Shown: positions 18,478 to 28,678 of the stretch, piece after piece
Layout: every line of letters begins with the position of its first letter
Numbering within the stretch: the stretch's first letter is position 1
Source of the DNA: Vibrio artabrorum
GTDB lineage: Bacteria; Pseudomonadota; Gammaproteobacteria; Enterobacterales; Vibrionaceae
Direction of reading: 5' to 3'
Assembly (NCBI RefSeq): GCF_024347295.1
Contig: NZ_AP025458.1
Location: forward strand, 930,001 to 994,000
Length of the DNA: 64,000 nt
Notes under the pieces: generated by a model
Told to the model about the DNA's origin: nothing
What the model saw: only the letters and a program-made list of their open reading frames with translations
Databases searched by the model: none
Translations under genes and position numbers: made by a program

Positions 18478-19758
18478 ATGACAGATAAAAGCAAAGAGGG
18501 TAGTAGCGGTAAACTGCTTTACTGCTCTTTCTGTGGCAAAAGCCAACACGAAGTTCGCAAGTTAATCGCAGGTCCTTCTGTTTACATTTGTGATGAATGT
18601 GTCGATCTTTGTAACGACATTATTCGTGAAGAAATTAAGGATGTTCTTCCTAAGAAAGAATCAGAATCGTTGCCAACGCCGCGTGAGATTCGAGAGCATC
18701 TTGACGACTATGTAATCGGTCAAGAATACGCGAAGAAAGTGCTAGCAGTTGCAGTATATAATCACTACAAGCGTTTGCGTAACGGTGATACGACAGCTGA
18801 AGGCGTAGAGCTAGGTAAGAGTAACATTCTTCTTATTGGTCCTACGGGTAGTGGTAAAACACTGCTGGCTGAAACATTGGCTCGTTTCCTAGACGTCCCT
18901 TTCACAATGGCAGATGCAACGACACTAACCGAAGCGGGTTATGTGGGTGAAGATGTTGAAAACATCATCCAGAAGTTGCTTCAAAAATGTGATTATGACG
19001 TAGCAAAAGCGGAACGCGGCATTGTTTACATCGATGAAATTGATAAAATTTCTCGTAAAGCTGAAAACCCATCAATCACACGTGACGTGTCTGGTGAAGG
19101 TGTACAGCAAGCGCTGTTAAAACTTGTTGAAGGTACTGTGGCTTCAGTTCCACCTCAAGGTGGTCGTAAGCATCCACAGCAAGAGTTCTTGCAAGTGGAC
19201 ACATCTAAGATCCTATTCATCTGTGGTGGTGCGTTTGCCGGCCTAGATAAAGTGATTGAGCAACGTGTAGAAACAGGTTCAGGTATCGGATTTGGCGCTG
19301 AAGTGCGTTCTAAAGATGAAACGAAGACTATCGGTGAATTGTTCACTCAAGTAGAACCTGAAGATCTCGTGAAGTATGGTCTTATCCCTGAGTTCATCGG
19401 TCGTCTACCTGTTACAACAACACTGACGGAGCTTGATGAAGAAGCGCTAATCCAAATCCTGTGTGAGCCAAAGAATGCACTGACAAAACAGTATGCAGCA
19501 CTATTTGAGCTTGAGGATACAGAGTTAGAATTCCGCGAAGATGCACTACGTGCCATTGCTAAGAAAGCGATGAACCGTAAAACAGGTGCTCGTGGTCTAC
19601 GCTCTATTTTGGAGGGTGTTCTACTAGAAACTATGTACGAACTGCCATCTTCAACAGATGTGAGCAAGGTTGTGATTGATGAGGCAGTAATTAATGGTGA
19701 GTCAGAACCACTATTGATTTACAGCAACTCAGACAATCAAATGGCTGTTGCTGAGTAG
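18478..19758 (+). CDS. clpX: ClpX unfoldase (ATPase subunit of ClpXP)
   Basis: A 426-residue AAA+ unfoldase that recognises SsrA-tagged and other substrates and threads them into ClpP. The N-terminal C4 zinc finger has Cys16, Cys19, Cys38 and Cys41. Walker A GPTGSGKT (about 121-128), Walker [10 protein letters not shown] and the pore-loop motif YVGEDV are present, as is the IGF loop (SGIGFGAEV) that docks into ClpP. Start ATG 18478. A strong terminator follows. Confidence 0.97.
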   Translation: MTDKSKEGSSGKLLYCSFCGKSQHEVRKLIAGPSVYICDECVDLCNDIIREEIKDVLPKKESESLPTPREIREHLDDYVIGQEYAKKVLAVAVYNHYKRLRNGDTTAEGVELGKSNILLIGPTGSGKTLLAETLARFLDVPFTMADATTLTEAGYVGEDVENIIQKLLQKCDYDVAKAERGIVYIDEIDKISRKAENPSITRDVSGEGVQQALLKLVEGTVASVPPQGGRKHPQQEFLQVDTSKILFICGGAFAGLDKVIEQRVETGSGIGFGAEVRSKDETKTIGELFTQVEPEDLVKYGLIPEFIGRLPVTTTLTELDEEALIQILCEPKNALTKQYAALFELEDTELEFREDALRAIAKKAMNRKTGARGLRSILEGVLLETMYELPSSTDVSKVVIDEAVINGESEPLLIYSNSDNQMAVAE

Positions 19759-19786
19759 GTCTTTTTTAGACGACACACTCAAATCG

Positions 19787-19819
19787 AAAAAGGAGGTAAG
19801 CAATTACCTCCTTTTTTTT
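19787..19819 (+). terminator. Terminator after clpX
   Basis: A 13 bp stem (AAAAAGGAGGTAA with TTACCTCCTTTTT, 4 nt loop) followed by a T run. Confidence 0.92.
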
Positions 19820-19825
19820 ATTCTT

Positions 19826-19855
19826 CCATTGAATCCAGTCGTTTAAGCCCCATAT
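19826..19855 (+). promoter_or_regulatory. Sigma-32 (heat-shock) promoter of lon
   Basis: CATTGAA, then 14 nt, then CCCCATAT: close to the sigma-32 consensus (CTTGAAA and CCCCATnT). It lies about 35 bp before the lon ATG, directly after the clpX terminator. lon is a heat-shock gene in enteric bacteria. Confidence 0.75.
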
Positions 19856-19890
19856 ACTGCTTTATAAGTTAAAGCGGAAGAGAGAAATAT

Positions 19891-22242
19891 ATGAACTTGG
19901 AACGTTCCGAGCGTATCGAAATCCCCGTGCTACCTCTACGTGATGTAGTGGTTTACCCACACATGGTTATTCCATTGTTTGTCGGTCGTGAAAAATCGAT
20001 TACTTGCCTTGAATCGGCAATGGAAGCGAACAAACAAGTACTACTTGTCGCGCAGAAAGAAGCGGACACTGATGAGCCTTCAATCGACGACCTATTTAAT
20101 GTAGGTACAGTTGCTACTATTCTTCAGCTACTCAAGCTCCCTGATGGTACGGTAAAAGTACTTGTCGAAGGTCAGCAGCGTGCAAAAATTCACCAATTCA
20201 AAGAGAGTGAGTTTTTCTTAGCCGATGCCGAATACGTTGTTACTTCAGAACTTGACGAAAAAGAACAAGAAGTGGTGGTTCGCAGTGCGATCAATCAATT
20301 CGAAGGCTTTATTAAGCTAAACAAAAAGATTCCGCCAGAGGTTCTAACGTCTCTGAATGGTATTGATGAGGCGGCTCGCCTTGCTGATACCATTGCCGCG
20401 CACATGCCACTTAAATTGGTCGACAAGCAGCACGTTCTAGAAATTTTAGATGTCACTGAACGTTTGGAATTTTTAATGGGCCAAATGGAGTCAGAAATTG
20501 ACATCCTGCAAGTTGAAAAACGCATCCGTGGCCGCGTTAAGAAGCAAATGGAAAAGTCTCAGCGCGAGTACTACCTGAATGAGCAAATGAAAGCGATTCA
20601 GAAAGAACTGGGCGAGATGGATGACGCACCCGATGAGTTCGAGACTCTCAAGAAGAAGATCGAAGATTCGAAGATGCCTCAAGAAGCTCGTGAGAAAACT
20701 GAGCAAGAACTGCAAAAACTGAAAATGATGTCGCCAATGTCTGCTGAAGCAACAGTAGTACGTAGCTACATTGATTGGATGGTTGGCGTTCCTTGGGCTA
20801 AGCGTTCAAAGGTTAAAAAGAATTTAGCGAAAGCGGAAGAGATCTTAAACGAAGATCACTACGGCTTGGAGCGTGTTAAAGAACGTATTCTTGAGTACTT
20901 GGCAGTACAAAACCGTATCAACAAGCTAAAAGGTCCAATCCTTTGTCTTGTCGGTCCTCCTGGTGTCGGTAAAACCTCGCTAGGTCGTTCGATTGCAGCG
21001 GCAACGGGCCGTAAATACACTCGTATGGCACTGGGTGGTGTACGTGACGAAGCGGAAATCCGCGGTCACCGTCGTACGTATATCGGTTCACTTCCGGGTA
21101 AATTAATCCAGAAAATGTCGAAAGTTGGCGTTAAGAACCCACTGTTCCTATTAGATGAAATCGATAAGATGTCTTCTGATATGCGTGGCGACCCATCTTC
21201 AGCGCTGCTAGAAGTACTCGATCCTGAGCAAAACAACGCATTCAACGATCACTATCTAGAAGTCGATTACGATCTGTCTGATGTGATGTTTGTTGCAACA
21301 TCGAATTCGATGGACATACCGGGTCCACTGTTGGACCGTATGGAAGTGATTCGCCTGTCGGGCTACACCGAAGATGAAAAGCTGAACATTGCTAAGAGCC
21401 ACTTATTGGACAAGCAAGTTCAACGCAACGGTCTTAAGCCTCATGAGATTGAAATTGAAGACTCGGCAATTATCGGCATCATTCGCTATTACACACGTGA
21501 AGCGGGTGTACGTAATCTAGAACGAGAGATCTCTAAGATCTGTCGTAAAGCCGTGAAAAATATCTTACTAGACAGTAGCCTCAAGTCTGTGACGGTTAAC
21601 ATGGATAACTTGAAAGAGTATCTGGGCGTTCAACGTCATGACTTTGGCAAGGCCGATGAGAGTAACCGTATTGGTCAAGTAACGGGTTTAGCGTGGACTC
21701 AAGTGGGTGGTGACCTGCTGACTATCGAAACGGAATCAATGCCAGGTAAAGGTAAGTTAACGCAAACCGGTTCTCTTGGCGATGTGATGAAAGAGTCGAT
21801 TCAAGCGGCCATGACCGTGGTTCGTTCTCGCGCTGAAAACCTGGGTATTAACTCCGACTTTTACGAGAAGCGTGATATCCATGTTCACGTTCCGGAAGGG
21901 GCAACACCAAAAGATGGTCCTAGCGCGGGTATCGCCATGTGTACGGCACTGGTGTCTAGCTTAACGGGCAATCCTGTGAAAGCTGAAGTGGGAATGACGG
22001 GTGAAATAACCTTACGTGGTGAAGTGTTGCCTATTGGTGGCTTGAAAGAAAAACTGCTTGCAGCGCACCGTGGCGGCATCAAAACCGTCTTGATTCCAAA
22101 AGATAACGAGCGTGATTTGGAAGAAATTCCTGACAATGTCATTGCTGACTTACAAGTGATCCCAGTCCAATGGATTGATGAAGTGCTTAAGGTCGCGCTA
22201 GAACGAGATCCGTCTGGGGTCGAGTTTGACGTGAAAAAATAG
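19891..22242 (+). CDS. lon: ATP-dependent protease Lon (LonA)
   Basis: A 783-residue LonA protease: N-terminal substrate-binding domain, AAA+ module with Walker A GPPGVGKT (about 354-361) and Walker B FLLDEIDK, and a C-terminal Ser-Lys protease domain with the catalytic Ser in DGPSAGIAM and Lys further on ([14 protein letters not shown]). It degrades misfolded and regulatory proteins in the cytoplasm. Start ATG 19891 after GGAAGAGAG. It is preceded by a heat-shock promoter and followed by its own terminator. Confidence 0.97.
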   Translation: MNLERSERIEIPVLPLRDVVVYPHMVIPLFVGREKSITCLESAMEANKQVLLVAQKEADTDEPSIDDLFNVGTVATILQLLKLPDGTVKVLVEGQQRAKIHQFKESEFFLADAEYVVTSELDEKEQEVVVRSAINQFEGFIKLNKKIPPEVLTSLNGIDEAARLADTIAAHMPLKLVDKQHVLEILDVTERLEFLMGQMESEIDILQVEKRIRGRVKKQMEKSQREYYLNEQMKAIQKELGEMDDAPDEFETLKKKIEDSKMPQEAREKTEQELQKLKMMSPMSAEATVVRSYIDWMVGVPWAKRSKVKKNLAKAEEILNEDHYGLERVKERILEYLAVQNRINKLKGPILCLVGPPGVGKTSLGRSIAAATGRKYTRMALGGVRDEAEIRGHRRTYIGSLPGKLIQKMSKVGVKNPLFLLDEIDKMSSDMRGDPSSALLEVLDPEQNNAFNDHYLEVDYDLSDVMFVATSNSMDIPGPLLDRMEVIRLSGYTEDEKLNIAKSHLLDKQVQRNGLKPHEIEIEDSAIIGIIRYYTREAGVRNLEREISKICRKAVKNILLDSSLKSVTVNMDNLKEYLGVQRHDFGKADESNRIGQVTGLAWTQVGGDLLTIETESMPGKGKLTQTGSLGDVMKESIQAAMTVVRSRAENLGINSDFYEKRDIHVHVPEGATPKDGPSAGIAMCTALVSSLTGNPVKAEVGMTGEITLRGEVLPIGGLKEKLLAAHRGGIKTVLIPKDNERDLEEIPDNVIADLQVIPVQWIDEVLKVALERDPSGVEFDVKK

Positions 22243-22271
22243 TGATGCATAGCAAAAATAAGTAAAGAATT

Positions 22272-22310
22272 ACGCTGATAGCCTCAAAAAGGCTTGTCAG
22301 CGTTTTTTTT
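22272..22310 (+). terminator. Terminator after lon
   Basis: ACGCTGA (22272-22278) pairs with TCAGCGT (22297-22303), with an inner AGCC/GGCT stem, followed by eight T. Confidence 0.9.
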
Positions 22311-22434
22311 GGACGCTAAGTTATTCCACTAAGGCGGCAACCCCTTTTGTAATAAGGCTTGCGGCTAAATTAAAACCAAAATGGAACGTACAGTCATCAA
22401 TAAATCTTCACAGATGACACATAGGGGAAAAACA

Positions 22435-22707
22435 GTGAATAAAACACAACTAGTAGAATCAATCGCAGAAAACGCAGATCTTTCTAAAGCTTCAGCGGGT
22501 CGCGCTCTTGACGCTTTCATCGAAGCCGTTGGCACAACACTACAATCAGGCGACCAAGTAGCACTTGTTGGCTTTGGTACTTTCAGTGTTCGTACTCGTG
22601 CTGCTCGCACTGGCCGTAACCCAAAAACAGGTGATGAGATCCAAATCGCAGAAGCGAAAGTACCTGGCTTTAAAGCGGGTAAAGCACTGAAAGATGCATG
22701 TAACTAA
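22435..22707 (+). CDS. hupB: DNA-binding protein HU-beta
   Basis: A 90-residue histone-like protein that bends DNA and organises the nucleoid as a homo- or heterodimer. The family signature [20 protein letters not shown] spans the DNA-binding arm. The start is a GTG at 22435 ([18 protein letters not shown]) with AGGGG upstream; an in-frame ATG 18 codons earlier is not part of the family. It lies between lon and ppiD as in E. coli. Confidence 0.96.
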   Translation: MNKTQLVESIAENADLSKASAGRALDAFIEAVGTTLQSGDQVALVGFGTFSVRTRAARTGRNPKTGDEIQIAEAKVPGFKAGKALKDACN

Positions 22708-22828
22708 TTTTACTGCCAAACCTTGAACTTGATGAGAGGAAGGCGCAGTAACATGCGTTTACTGTTTGAAAAATGATGTTTCATTCTTAAACAGTATATG
22801 TGCAAAGCACATTGAACTTATTTAAATT

Positions 22829-22860
22829 ATGCGCATCCTACTGATGCGCATTTCTTTTTC
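22829..22860 (+). terminator. Terminator after hupB
   Basis: ATGCGCATC, 5 nt loop, GATGCGCAT, followed by TTCTTTTTC. Confidence 0.88.
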
Positions 22861-22927
22861 TGATAATATCGCGTGAATAGACTTTTATTTTGAAGCCAAT
22901 GCTTCATATCCGGAGAGCACTTAAATT

Positions 22928-24793
22928 ATGATGGATCGATTACGCGAAGGCGTGAATGGCATCGCGGTAAAAATTATCCTTGGGTTGATTATCCTGTCAT
23001 TCGTATTTGCCGGTATAGGCAGTTACATCACCGGTGGCAGTAACAACGCAGCAGCTAAAGTTGGCAACACAGAAATTGCTCGTGGTGAGTTTGAGCAAGC
23101 GTATCAAAATGAACGCAATCGCATGCAATCTCAATTGGGCGATTACTTTGCTCAAATGCTTGCCGACCCAGCATACGTAGAGTCTTTTCGTAAATCCGTT
23201 CTTGATCGTATGGTCAATGATGCTCTACTACAACAGCAAGCTGAAGCTCTAGGCTTAAGAATCAGTGATGCTCAAATCCGCACAACGATTTTAGAAATGC
23301 CTCAATTCCAAACCGCGGGTCAATTTGACCAAGACGTGTACCAAGCGGCATTACGTCGTGCAGGTTTCAGTGCAGAAAGCTTCGCCGAATACATGCGTCG
23401 CGACCTCATGCGCAATCAGCTTGTGACGGCCCTACAAGGCAGTGAATTCGCTCTTCAAGGTGAGATCGATGCTCAGAGCAAGCTTATTGCCCAAACTCGT
23501 GATATTCGCACGGTGAGCCTTTCGGTTGCTGATCTAGCAAAAGGTATCAAGCTGACTGACGAACAGATCGAACAGTATTACAATGAAAACCCTCAGGCAT
23601 ACACTCGCCCAGAGCAAGCTAAGGTGTCTTACATTGAACTGTCATCTGAAGCGCTAAAATCACAGATTAAAATTAGCGATGAAGAAGCTCAAAAATATTA
23701 CCAAGAGCATCTAGACAAGTATTCAACTCAAGAGCAACGTAAAGTTAGCCACATCCTTGTTCAAGGTGATGATAAAGCGAAAGCTCAAGCGATCCTCGAT
23801 GAGCTAAATGGTGGTGCTGACTTTGCCAAGTTAGCTGAAGAGAAATCTGACGACTTCGGCAGTGCAGATGCAGGTGGTGACCTAGGTTGGATTGAACGTG
23901 ATGTTATGGACCCAGCCTTCGAAAAAGCGGCTTTTGCGCTAAAGAATATTGGTGACATGACGGGTTTAGTTAAATCTGAATTTGGTTATCACATCATCAA
24001 ACTAGATGAATTAAAAGCATCTCAAGTTAAGCCTTACACAGAGGTTGCCGCAGAGATCAAACAAGAACTGCTTGATCAGCATGCTGTAGATGAATTCTAC
24101 GAAAAGCAAACTCAACTCGAAAAAGTCGCGTTTGAATTCCCAGACTCTTTAGACGATTCGGCTGAAGCTATCAACGCGAAAATCATAACGACGGATTTCA
24201 TTTCTCAAGCTGATGCGCCGGAGTTGTTGAAAACCCCCGCGGTAATGCAAGCTATCTTGAGTCCTGAAGTGAAAGAAGATGGTCTGAACTCTGAAGTTAT
24301 CGAAGTGGCTCCTGAGCATGTGATTGTTGTTCGCGTCGAAGATACTCGTGACGAGGCGGTTCTTCCTTTAGAAGAAGTCAAAGCGCAAGTTGTGGCGTCT
24401 TTGTCTGCTGAAAAAGCGGAGCAACAAGCGGTTGAGCTTGGTGCTTCTCTAGTGAAGGAACTTAAGCAAGGCAATAAAGCACCATTGGCGGCTAATCATC
24501 TAGAGTTTACTGAACTTAAAACGATAGATCGTAATTCTCCATTAGCGGCTTCTGTATTTGCTCTACCTAAGCCAGAGAAAGGACAAGTTGTGTTCGGTCA
24601 ATCTAAAGACCAGGACGGTAATATCATTGTGGTTGAGCTTTCTAAAGTAACAGCTCAAATCAACCCGGCTTACAGCACTCAAATTGGTGCTCAATTAGAG
24701 CGAGTTGGGAATCAACAAGATTTGACTAACATATTAAACGTACTGCGTAAAAACACGGACATTGAATACTACGTTGTGGGTCAAGGTCAGTAA
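22928..24793 (+). CDS. ppiD: Periplasmic folding chaperone PpiD (parvulin-like)
   Basis: A 621-residue inner-membrane-anchored chaperone. One N-terminal membrane helix (about 13-35: VKIILGLIILSFVFAGIGSY) leads into a SurA-like N domain, then a parvulin (PpiC) domain at about 265-360 (RKVSHILVQ, GGDLGWIERDVMDPAFEKAA, FGYHIIKLDE). It works near the SecYEG exit on emerging periplasmic and outer-membrane proteins. The start is one of two adjacent ATG codons (22928 or 22931). A strong terminator follows. Confidence 0.95.
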   Translation: MMDRLREGVNGIAVKIILGLIILSFVFAGIGSYITGGSNNAAAKVGNTEIARGEFEQAYQNERNRMQSQLGDYFAQMLADPAYVESFRKSVLDRMVNDALLQQQAEALGLRISDAQIRTTILEMPQFQTAGQFDQDVYQAALRRAGFSAESFAEYMRRDLMRNQLVTALQGSEFALQGEIDAQSKLIAQTRDIRTVSLSVADLAKGIKLTDEQIEQYYNENPQAYTRPEQAKVSYIELSSEALKSQIKISDEEAQKYYQEHLDKYSTQEQRKVSHILVQGDDKAKAQAILDELNGGADFAKLAEEKSDDFGSADAGGDLGWIERDVMDPAFEKAAFALKNIGDMTGLVKSEFGYHIIKLDELKASQVKPYTEVAAEIKQELLDQHAVDEFYEKQTQLEKVAFEFPDSLDDSAEAINAKIITTDFISQADAPELLKTPAVMQAILSPEVKEDGLNSEVIEVAPEHVIVVRVEDTRDEAVLPLEEVKAQVVASLSAEKAEQQAVELGASLVKELKQGNKAPLAANHLEFTELKTIDRNSPLAASVFALPKPEKGQVVFGQSKDQDGNIIVVELSKVTAQINPAYSTQIGAQLERVGNQQDLTNILNVLRKNTDIEYYVVGQGQ

Positions 24794-24935
24794 TGGTTTG
24801 ATGACTCAGTAGCAGGAATGATGTGATAGCTTGTTACTGAGAATCAAAGCAAGACCTTTGCTTTATAAATTAGGTTTATTCGATAAATCAAATTTGTGAA
24901 CTAGCAAACACCTAGATGAAAACAAGATGTCTAAC

Positions 24936-24969
24936 AAAGCGGGTCACTCAAGTGACCCGCTTTATTTTT
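24936..24969 (+). terminator. Terminator after ppiD
   Basis: A perfect 13 bp stem (AAAGCGGGTCACT with its complement, 2 nt centre) followed by ATTTTTG. Confidence 0.92.
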
Positions 24970-25036
24970 GTCTAGGCATTGTGTTATCTGACGCAGTAAA
25001 TGCATACGTTACCTTTTTTAAACAAAGGAGCGGTTT

Positions 25037-25336
25037 ATGCGCACAATATATTCAACATTACTTCTTTCATTCCTGATGACCATTAATTTTGCCGTGTTAG
25101 CTGAGAGCCCAACCAAGGCTGAGCTTTATGATGGCATTGAGGTCACCGTCAATATCAATACTGCGACAGCTGAGGAGCTCTCTGCACTATTGGTTGGTGT
25201 GGGTGACAAGAAAGCCCAAGAGATCGTTGATTATCGAGAGCAGCACGGTGCATTTATAGCCGCGAGTGATTTGGTGAATGTGAAAGGAATTGGCGAAGCT
25301 ACGGTCGAAAAAAATCGTGAGCGAATTCAACTTTAA
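25037..25336 (+). CDS. ComEA/YbaV-type helix-hairpin-helix protein
   Basis: A 99-residue exported protein: Sec signal peptide (MRTIYSTLLLSFLMTINFAVLA) followed by one ComEA domain with a double helix-hairpin-helix (NINTATAEELSALLVGVGDK and VNVKGIGEATVEKNRER). Such domains bind double-stranded DNA without sequence preference. In naturally competent vibrios a ComEA protein pulls DNA into the periplasm. Its position after ppiD matches E. coli ybaV, so it may be the YbaV-type paralogue rather than the competence ComEA. Start ATG 25037 after AAAGGAG. Confidence 0.88.
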   Translation: MRTIYSTLLLSFLMTINFAVLAESPTKAELYDGIEVTVNINTATAEELSALLVGVGDKKAQEIVDYREQHGAFIAASDLVNVKGIGEATVEKNRERIQL

Positions 25337-25354
25337 TTTGAGAGCGTGAAAGGG

Positions 25355-25891
25355 CTACTTTCTACCCGGCAACCATAACCACACAGCCATGAAGCCCCCT
25401 GTAATCGCACCTGCTAGGTGGGCTTCAATGGCCACTCGAGCACCAATCAGTGCGGCAGTGGTACTCGAAGGGCCAACAAAGTGTTCCCAAGCGATCTTAG
25501 CGACTAATCCCAACACTAATAGCCAACTGGATTTTCTGCCGCTTAAAGCCTCTCTGAGCGCGAATAAGCCAAACAGTCCATGTAAGGTGCCAGATAGCCC
25601 CACATAGATTTGAATGCTTGAAAATAACAGTGCTAACCCAGTAGTGAAACTAATGACGAGTAAACCAAGCGTGAGTTGTTTTTTACTCGGTTGAAACAGA
25701 TAGCTGATGATCCACAAGCCGGCTAGGTTCATCAGAAGGTGTGAGTAGTTGGTATGTGAAAAGTTTCCTGTTAGGATCCGCCACCATTGCCCATCGGCAA
25801 TTGCATGGTTATCCCAAACGACCCAAGCTTGTATTGGCTCAAGTTGGAATAAGACGCATAAAAGTGAAGTGAACATTAAAACAGGGTACAC
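25355..25891 (-). CDS. rrtA: Rhombosortase RrtA
   Basis: A rhomboid-like intramembrane serine protease of 178 residues that processes GlyGly-CTERM proteins destined for the cell surface. Signature blocks: GNFSHTNYSHLLMNLAGL, YVGLSGTLHGLFG (nucleophile Ser in GxS) and the catalytic His in EAHLAGAI; five to six hydrophobic segments. The frame is open to 26002, but that would overlap the divergent DTW gene. I chose GTG 25891 (product begins VYPVLMFTS), which leaves a 9 bp gap; ATG 25876 is the alternative. Confidence 0.85.
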   Translation of the reverse strand: MYPVLMFTSLLCVLFQLEPIQAWVVWDNHAIADGQWWRILTGNFSHTNYSHLLMNLAGLWIISYLFQPSKKQLTLGLLVISFTTGLALLFSSIQIYVGLSGTLHGLFGLFALREALSGRKSSWLLVLGLVAKIAWEHFVGPSSTTAALIGARVAIEAHLAGAITGGFMAVWLWLPGRK

Positions 25892-25900
25892 ATTAAATCC

Positions 25901-26500
25901 ATGTCTCGTTATTGCCCCCAATGCAGCAAAGCGTTGAAAGCTTGTATTTGTCAGTGGGTGACACCACTTGAATCGAATGTAGAGCTTATCATTCTTCAGC
26001 ATCCATCAGAAGAGCATCGTCCGATGGGAACGGCGCGTATCCTCTCTTTATCTTTAAATAACAGCGTGACGATTGTCGGGGAAGACTTTTCTCACAATGA
26101 ACAGTTGAATGCGTTGCTGGATGATCAACAGTACCAACATGTGATTTTATACCCAAGTGAACACTCTGTGTCGGTTGAATCTATGACACACCCAAGTAAG
26201 CCACTGCGAGTGATTTTATTGGATGGGACATGGAAGAAGGCATTCAAGATGTGGCAGGTGTCGCGTAACTTGCACTCGTTGAGTACGGTTCACTTACCCA
26301 AAGCTCTCAAGGGTAACTATCGAATTCGCAAAGCTCCTAGTGAAAACAGCCTTTCAACTGTCGAAGCTGGCTATCATTTATTGAGCTTGTTGGAAAGTGA
26401 TGGCGATTTTAGCTCGCTGTTAACGGCATTCGATCAAATGATTCAGTTTCAAATCAATCAAATGCCGCCAGGTGTTTTCGAGAAAAATTACTTAGATTAA
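25901..26500 (+). CDS. DTW-domain protein (tRNA 3-amino-3-carboxypropyluridine synthase family, TapT/YfiP-like)
   Basis: A 199-residue protein with an N-terminal zinc-binding cluster (CPQCSKALKACIC), the HPSEEHRPMGTARIL block and the family-defining DGTW motif (ILLDGTWKKAFKMW). DTW enzymes such as E. coli TapT transfer the aminocarboxypropyl group of SAM to uridine 47 of tRNA. Whether this is the TapT orthologue or a second DTW protein cannot be decided here. Start ATG 25901, divergent from rrtA with almost no gap. Confidence 0.88.
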   Translation: MSRYCPQCSKALKACICQWVTPLESNVELIILQHPSEEHRPMGTARILSLSLNNSVTIVGEDFSHNEQLNALLDDQQYQHVILYPSEHSVSVESMTHPSKPLRVILLDGTWKKAFKMWQVSRNLHSLSTVHLPKALKGNYRIRKAPSENSLSTVEAGYHLLSLLESDGDFSSLLTAFDQMIQFQINQMPPGVFEKNYLD

Positions 26501-26526
26501 GGCGCTTTAGTCGAGCGAGCCAGCAA

Positions 26527-27870
26527 TCAAAACTCGCTATGAGCCGAAAACAGTTGTTGATGCATTTTTTGTGCAAGGTCATCGGTCATCGAGGAGACGT
26601 AATCGGCAATTACGCGCATTTTTCTTGAATCGTCTTGGTGTTGTAACCATTGCCTCTTGATAGGGAGCGGTAATAAACGTTCTGGATCGGCGCTGAATGC
26701 TTCAAACATGTCCATAATGATCTGTTGGCCTTTGTACTCAATAATTTGAACTTGAGGAACTTGGATAACAAACTCGCTAACAAAGTGTTTTAGCCTATCA
26801 AGTGTGCCGTCCATGCTCGGTTCAAGCTCAGCATTGTATGCCAATAGCACATTCTCAAAGTTGGCATCCACTCGCTTAATCGAGATACTGGTTAACAGTG
26901 CGTTGACTATCCCGCCAATCGCATCCTTTCGACGATACTGTTCACCAGAAAACAGCATCTCAGTAATCGAATCTAGGTGTTCACAAATCCAAGGAGCGGC
27001 CATCTCTTTCAGTTGAGGATAAGCCGATTCGACCCATTGAGTTTTGGTGACAGAACCAAGCACAATCGCATCTTCTAAATCGTGCACGCCATACGCGATG
27101 TCATCAGCCAACTCCATGATCGAACAATCAAGTGATTTGTATTTGGTTTTGTTGTGTTCAAGTGGCTCGGTGTGTAATTTTCTTTTCTGTTTTAGAAGCT
27201 GCTGGTCGTTGCTTGAAAGCGGCTTAAGTACCCAATTAAACAGCGCTTGATCATGATCGTAGATGCCTTTGGCTGGCATCCAATCTTTGGCTCGGAGCTG
27301 TCGTTGATGCTTTACCGGTTCAGATTGAGACTTAGCTTGAACTTCGCTCAACAGAGAAGGGTACTTAATGAGACCGAGCAGAGTGCGTCGAGACAGATTC
27401 ATCCCGTGATGTTCGGTATAAGGTTCGAGCTGCGTGACAATACGAAACGTTTGGGCATTGCCCTCAAAACCGCCGTGGTCACGCATCATGTAATTCAGTG
27501 CGACCTCCCCGCCATGCCCATAAGGAGGGTGACCAATGTCGTGCGCTAAACACAATGAATCAATCAAACTGTCTGAGGGTAATAAGTCTCGAAACTCGGG
27601 TTGTTTTTTTTTCAACTGAGCGACAATGCCAGTCCCAAGTTGTGCAGCTTCCAGCGAATGGGTCAGCCGAGTGCGGTGGAAATCATTGATCGTGGTGCCA
27701 TGGATTTGGGTTTTTGCTTGTAGGCGACGAAAGGCTGCTGAGTGAAGTATGCGTGCACGATCGCGTTGGTACGGGCTACGGTGGTCATCACGTCTTATTT
27801 TATGCTCATCGTCGTTTCGATGTTGCCATTCTTGTTCGAGTTCAAATATGGGGTCGAGTTGGACTGTCAA
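26527..27870 (-). CDS. dgt: dGTP triphosphohydrolase family protein (HD domain)
   Basis: About 447 residues. The HD-domain motifs are intact: SAAFRRLQAKTQIHG, HSLEAAQLGT and HDIGHPPYGHGG. It cleaves dNTPs, mainly dGTP, to nucleoside and triphosphate. Close Vibrio relatives have been shown to starve phages of dNTPs, so a defence role is possible. Start choice: TTG 27870 preceded by AGGTG; TTG 27885 is an alternative five codons upstream, and no ATG is near. It neighbours yfbR, another dNTP-degrading HD enzyme. Confidence 0.88.
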   Translation of the reverse strand: MTVQLDPIFELEQEWQHRNDDEHKIRRDDHRSPYQRDRARILHSAAFRRLQAKTQIHGTTINDFHRTRLTHSLEAAQLGTGIVAQLKKKQPEFRDLLPSDSLIDSLCLAHDIGHPPYGHGGEVALNYMMRDHGGFEGNAQTFRIVTQLEPYTEHHGMNLSRRTLLGLIKYPSLLSEVQAKSQSEPVKHQRQLRAKDWMPAKGIYDHDQALFNWVLKPLSSNDQQLLKQKRKLHTEPLEHNKTKYKSLDCSIMELADDIAYGVHDLEDAIVLGSVTKTQWVESAYPQLKEMAAPWICEHLDSITEMLFSGEQYRRKDAIGGIVNALLTSISIKRVDANFENVLLAYNAELEPSMDGTLDRLKHFVSEFVIQVPQVQIIEYKGQQIIMDMFEAFSADPERLLPLPIKRQWLQHQDDSRKMRVIADYVSSMTDDLAQKMHQQLFSAHSEF

Positions 27871-27924
27871 AATAGCACCTATCAATCTGATTTAATTCGC
27901 CAATGACACTCAAGTTATACCCAG

Positions 27925-28509
27925 CTAGCTAATTTCGTCTAGTGATAATTCAAAACTTGGTGCAAAAGTGGTAAGGAAATAATCCATTTCTGGGCTTTTA
28001 CGCTGTTCGAGTGTTTCTTCCAATCGTCGTTTAGCTTGTTCGTATTCGTGATTGCCCGCACTGAGTTCTTCCAAGCATTTCAAGTAAGCACAGATGGTGT
28101 CAGCCTGCTTGACGATGCTTTGTTCTTCTTTACTCGCAGTACCAGATATTAAGAAGGGGGCGAAGTCGTCTCGGAACTCTTCTGGCAACATCGAAAGCAG
28201 TCTTTGTTCTGCTGCGGCTTCTATCTTCTTATACTCTTGTGCAATGTCCGGGTTGTAGTATTTAACTGGCGTTGGCAAATCCCCCGTCAGTACCTCACTG
28301 GTATCGTGGTACATGCCAAGCAGAGCAATGTGCTCGGGGTTAAGCTGACCATCAAACTTCTTGTTTTTGATCAGCGCCAAAGCGTGTGCCACGAAAGCAA
28401 CCTGTAGGCTATGTTCTGAAATGTTCTCGCTTGAGACTGAGCGCATTAGAGGCCAGCGCTGGATGAGCTTCATGCGTGCGAGGTGGGCGAAGAAATGGCT
28501 CTGCTTCAT
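27925..28509 (-). CDS. yfbR: 5'-deoxynucleotidase YfbR
   Basis: A 194-residue HD-domain phosphohydrolase that dephosphorylates deoxynucleoside 5'-monophosphates. HD motifs: [14 protein letters not shown] and [19 protein letters not shown], plus the downstream [11 protein letters not shown] helix. The start at [19 protein letters not shown] (28509) matches the family; the frame continues upstream into the alaA terminator, which argues against the longer version. Together with the adjacent dGTPase it makes a small deoxynucleotide turnover pair. Confidence 0.94.
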   Translation of the reverse strand: MKQSHFFAHLARMKLIQRWPLMRSVSSENISEHSLQVAFVAHALALIKNKKFDGQLNPEHIALLGMYHDTSEVLTGDLPTPVKYYNPDIAQEYKKIEAAAEQRLLSMLPEEFRDDFAPFLISGTASKEEQSIVKQADTICAYLKCLEELSAGNHEYEQAKRRLEETLEQRKSPEMDYFLTTFAPSFELSLDEIS

Positions 28510-28576
28510 AAGTGTCCTTTTTAAAGAGTGCTCCACTCGTATTTTGTGTTTACACAGGCATACGAGACAGCGGATA

Positions 28577-28605
28577 CAAAAAAGGCTCCCAAACAGGAGC
28601 CTTTT
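28577..28605 (-). terminator. Terminator of alaA
   Basis: AAAGGCTCC and GGAGCCTTT form a 9 bp stem with a 6 nt loop; the T run is on the minus strand (plus-strand A run 28578-28583), downstream of alaA. Confidence 0.88.
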
Positions 28606-28678
28606 AAGCATAGAAGTGATTGATTACAAGTTAAAGTCTTTTAAAACAGCAAATTGTAGCCATCTTTCTTTGTGCTCA

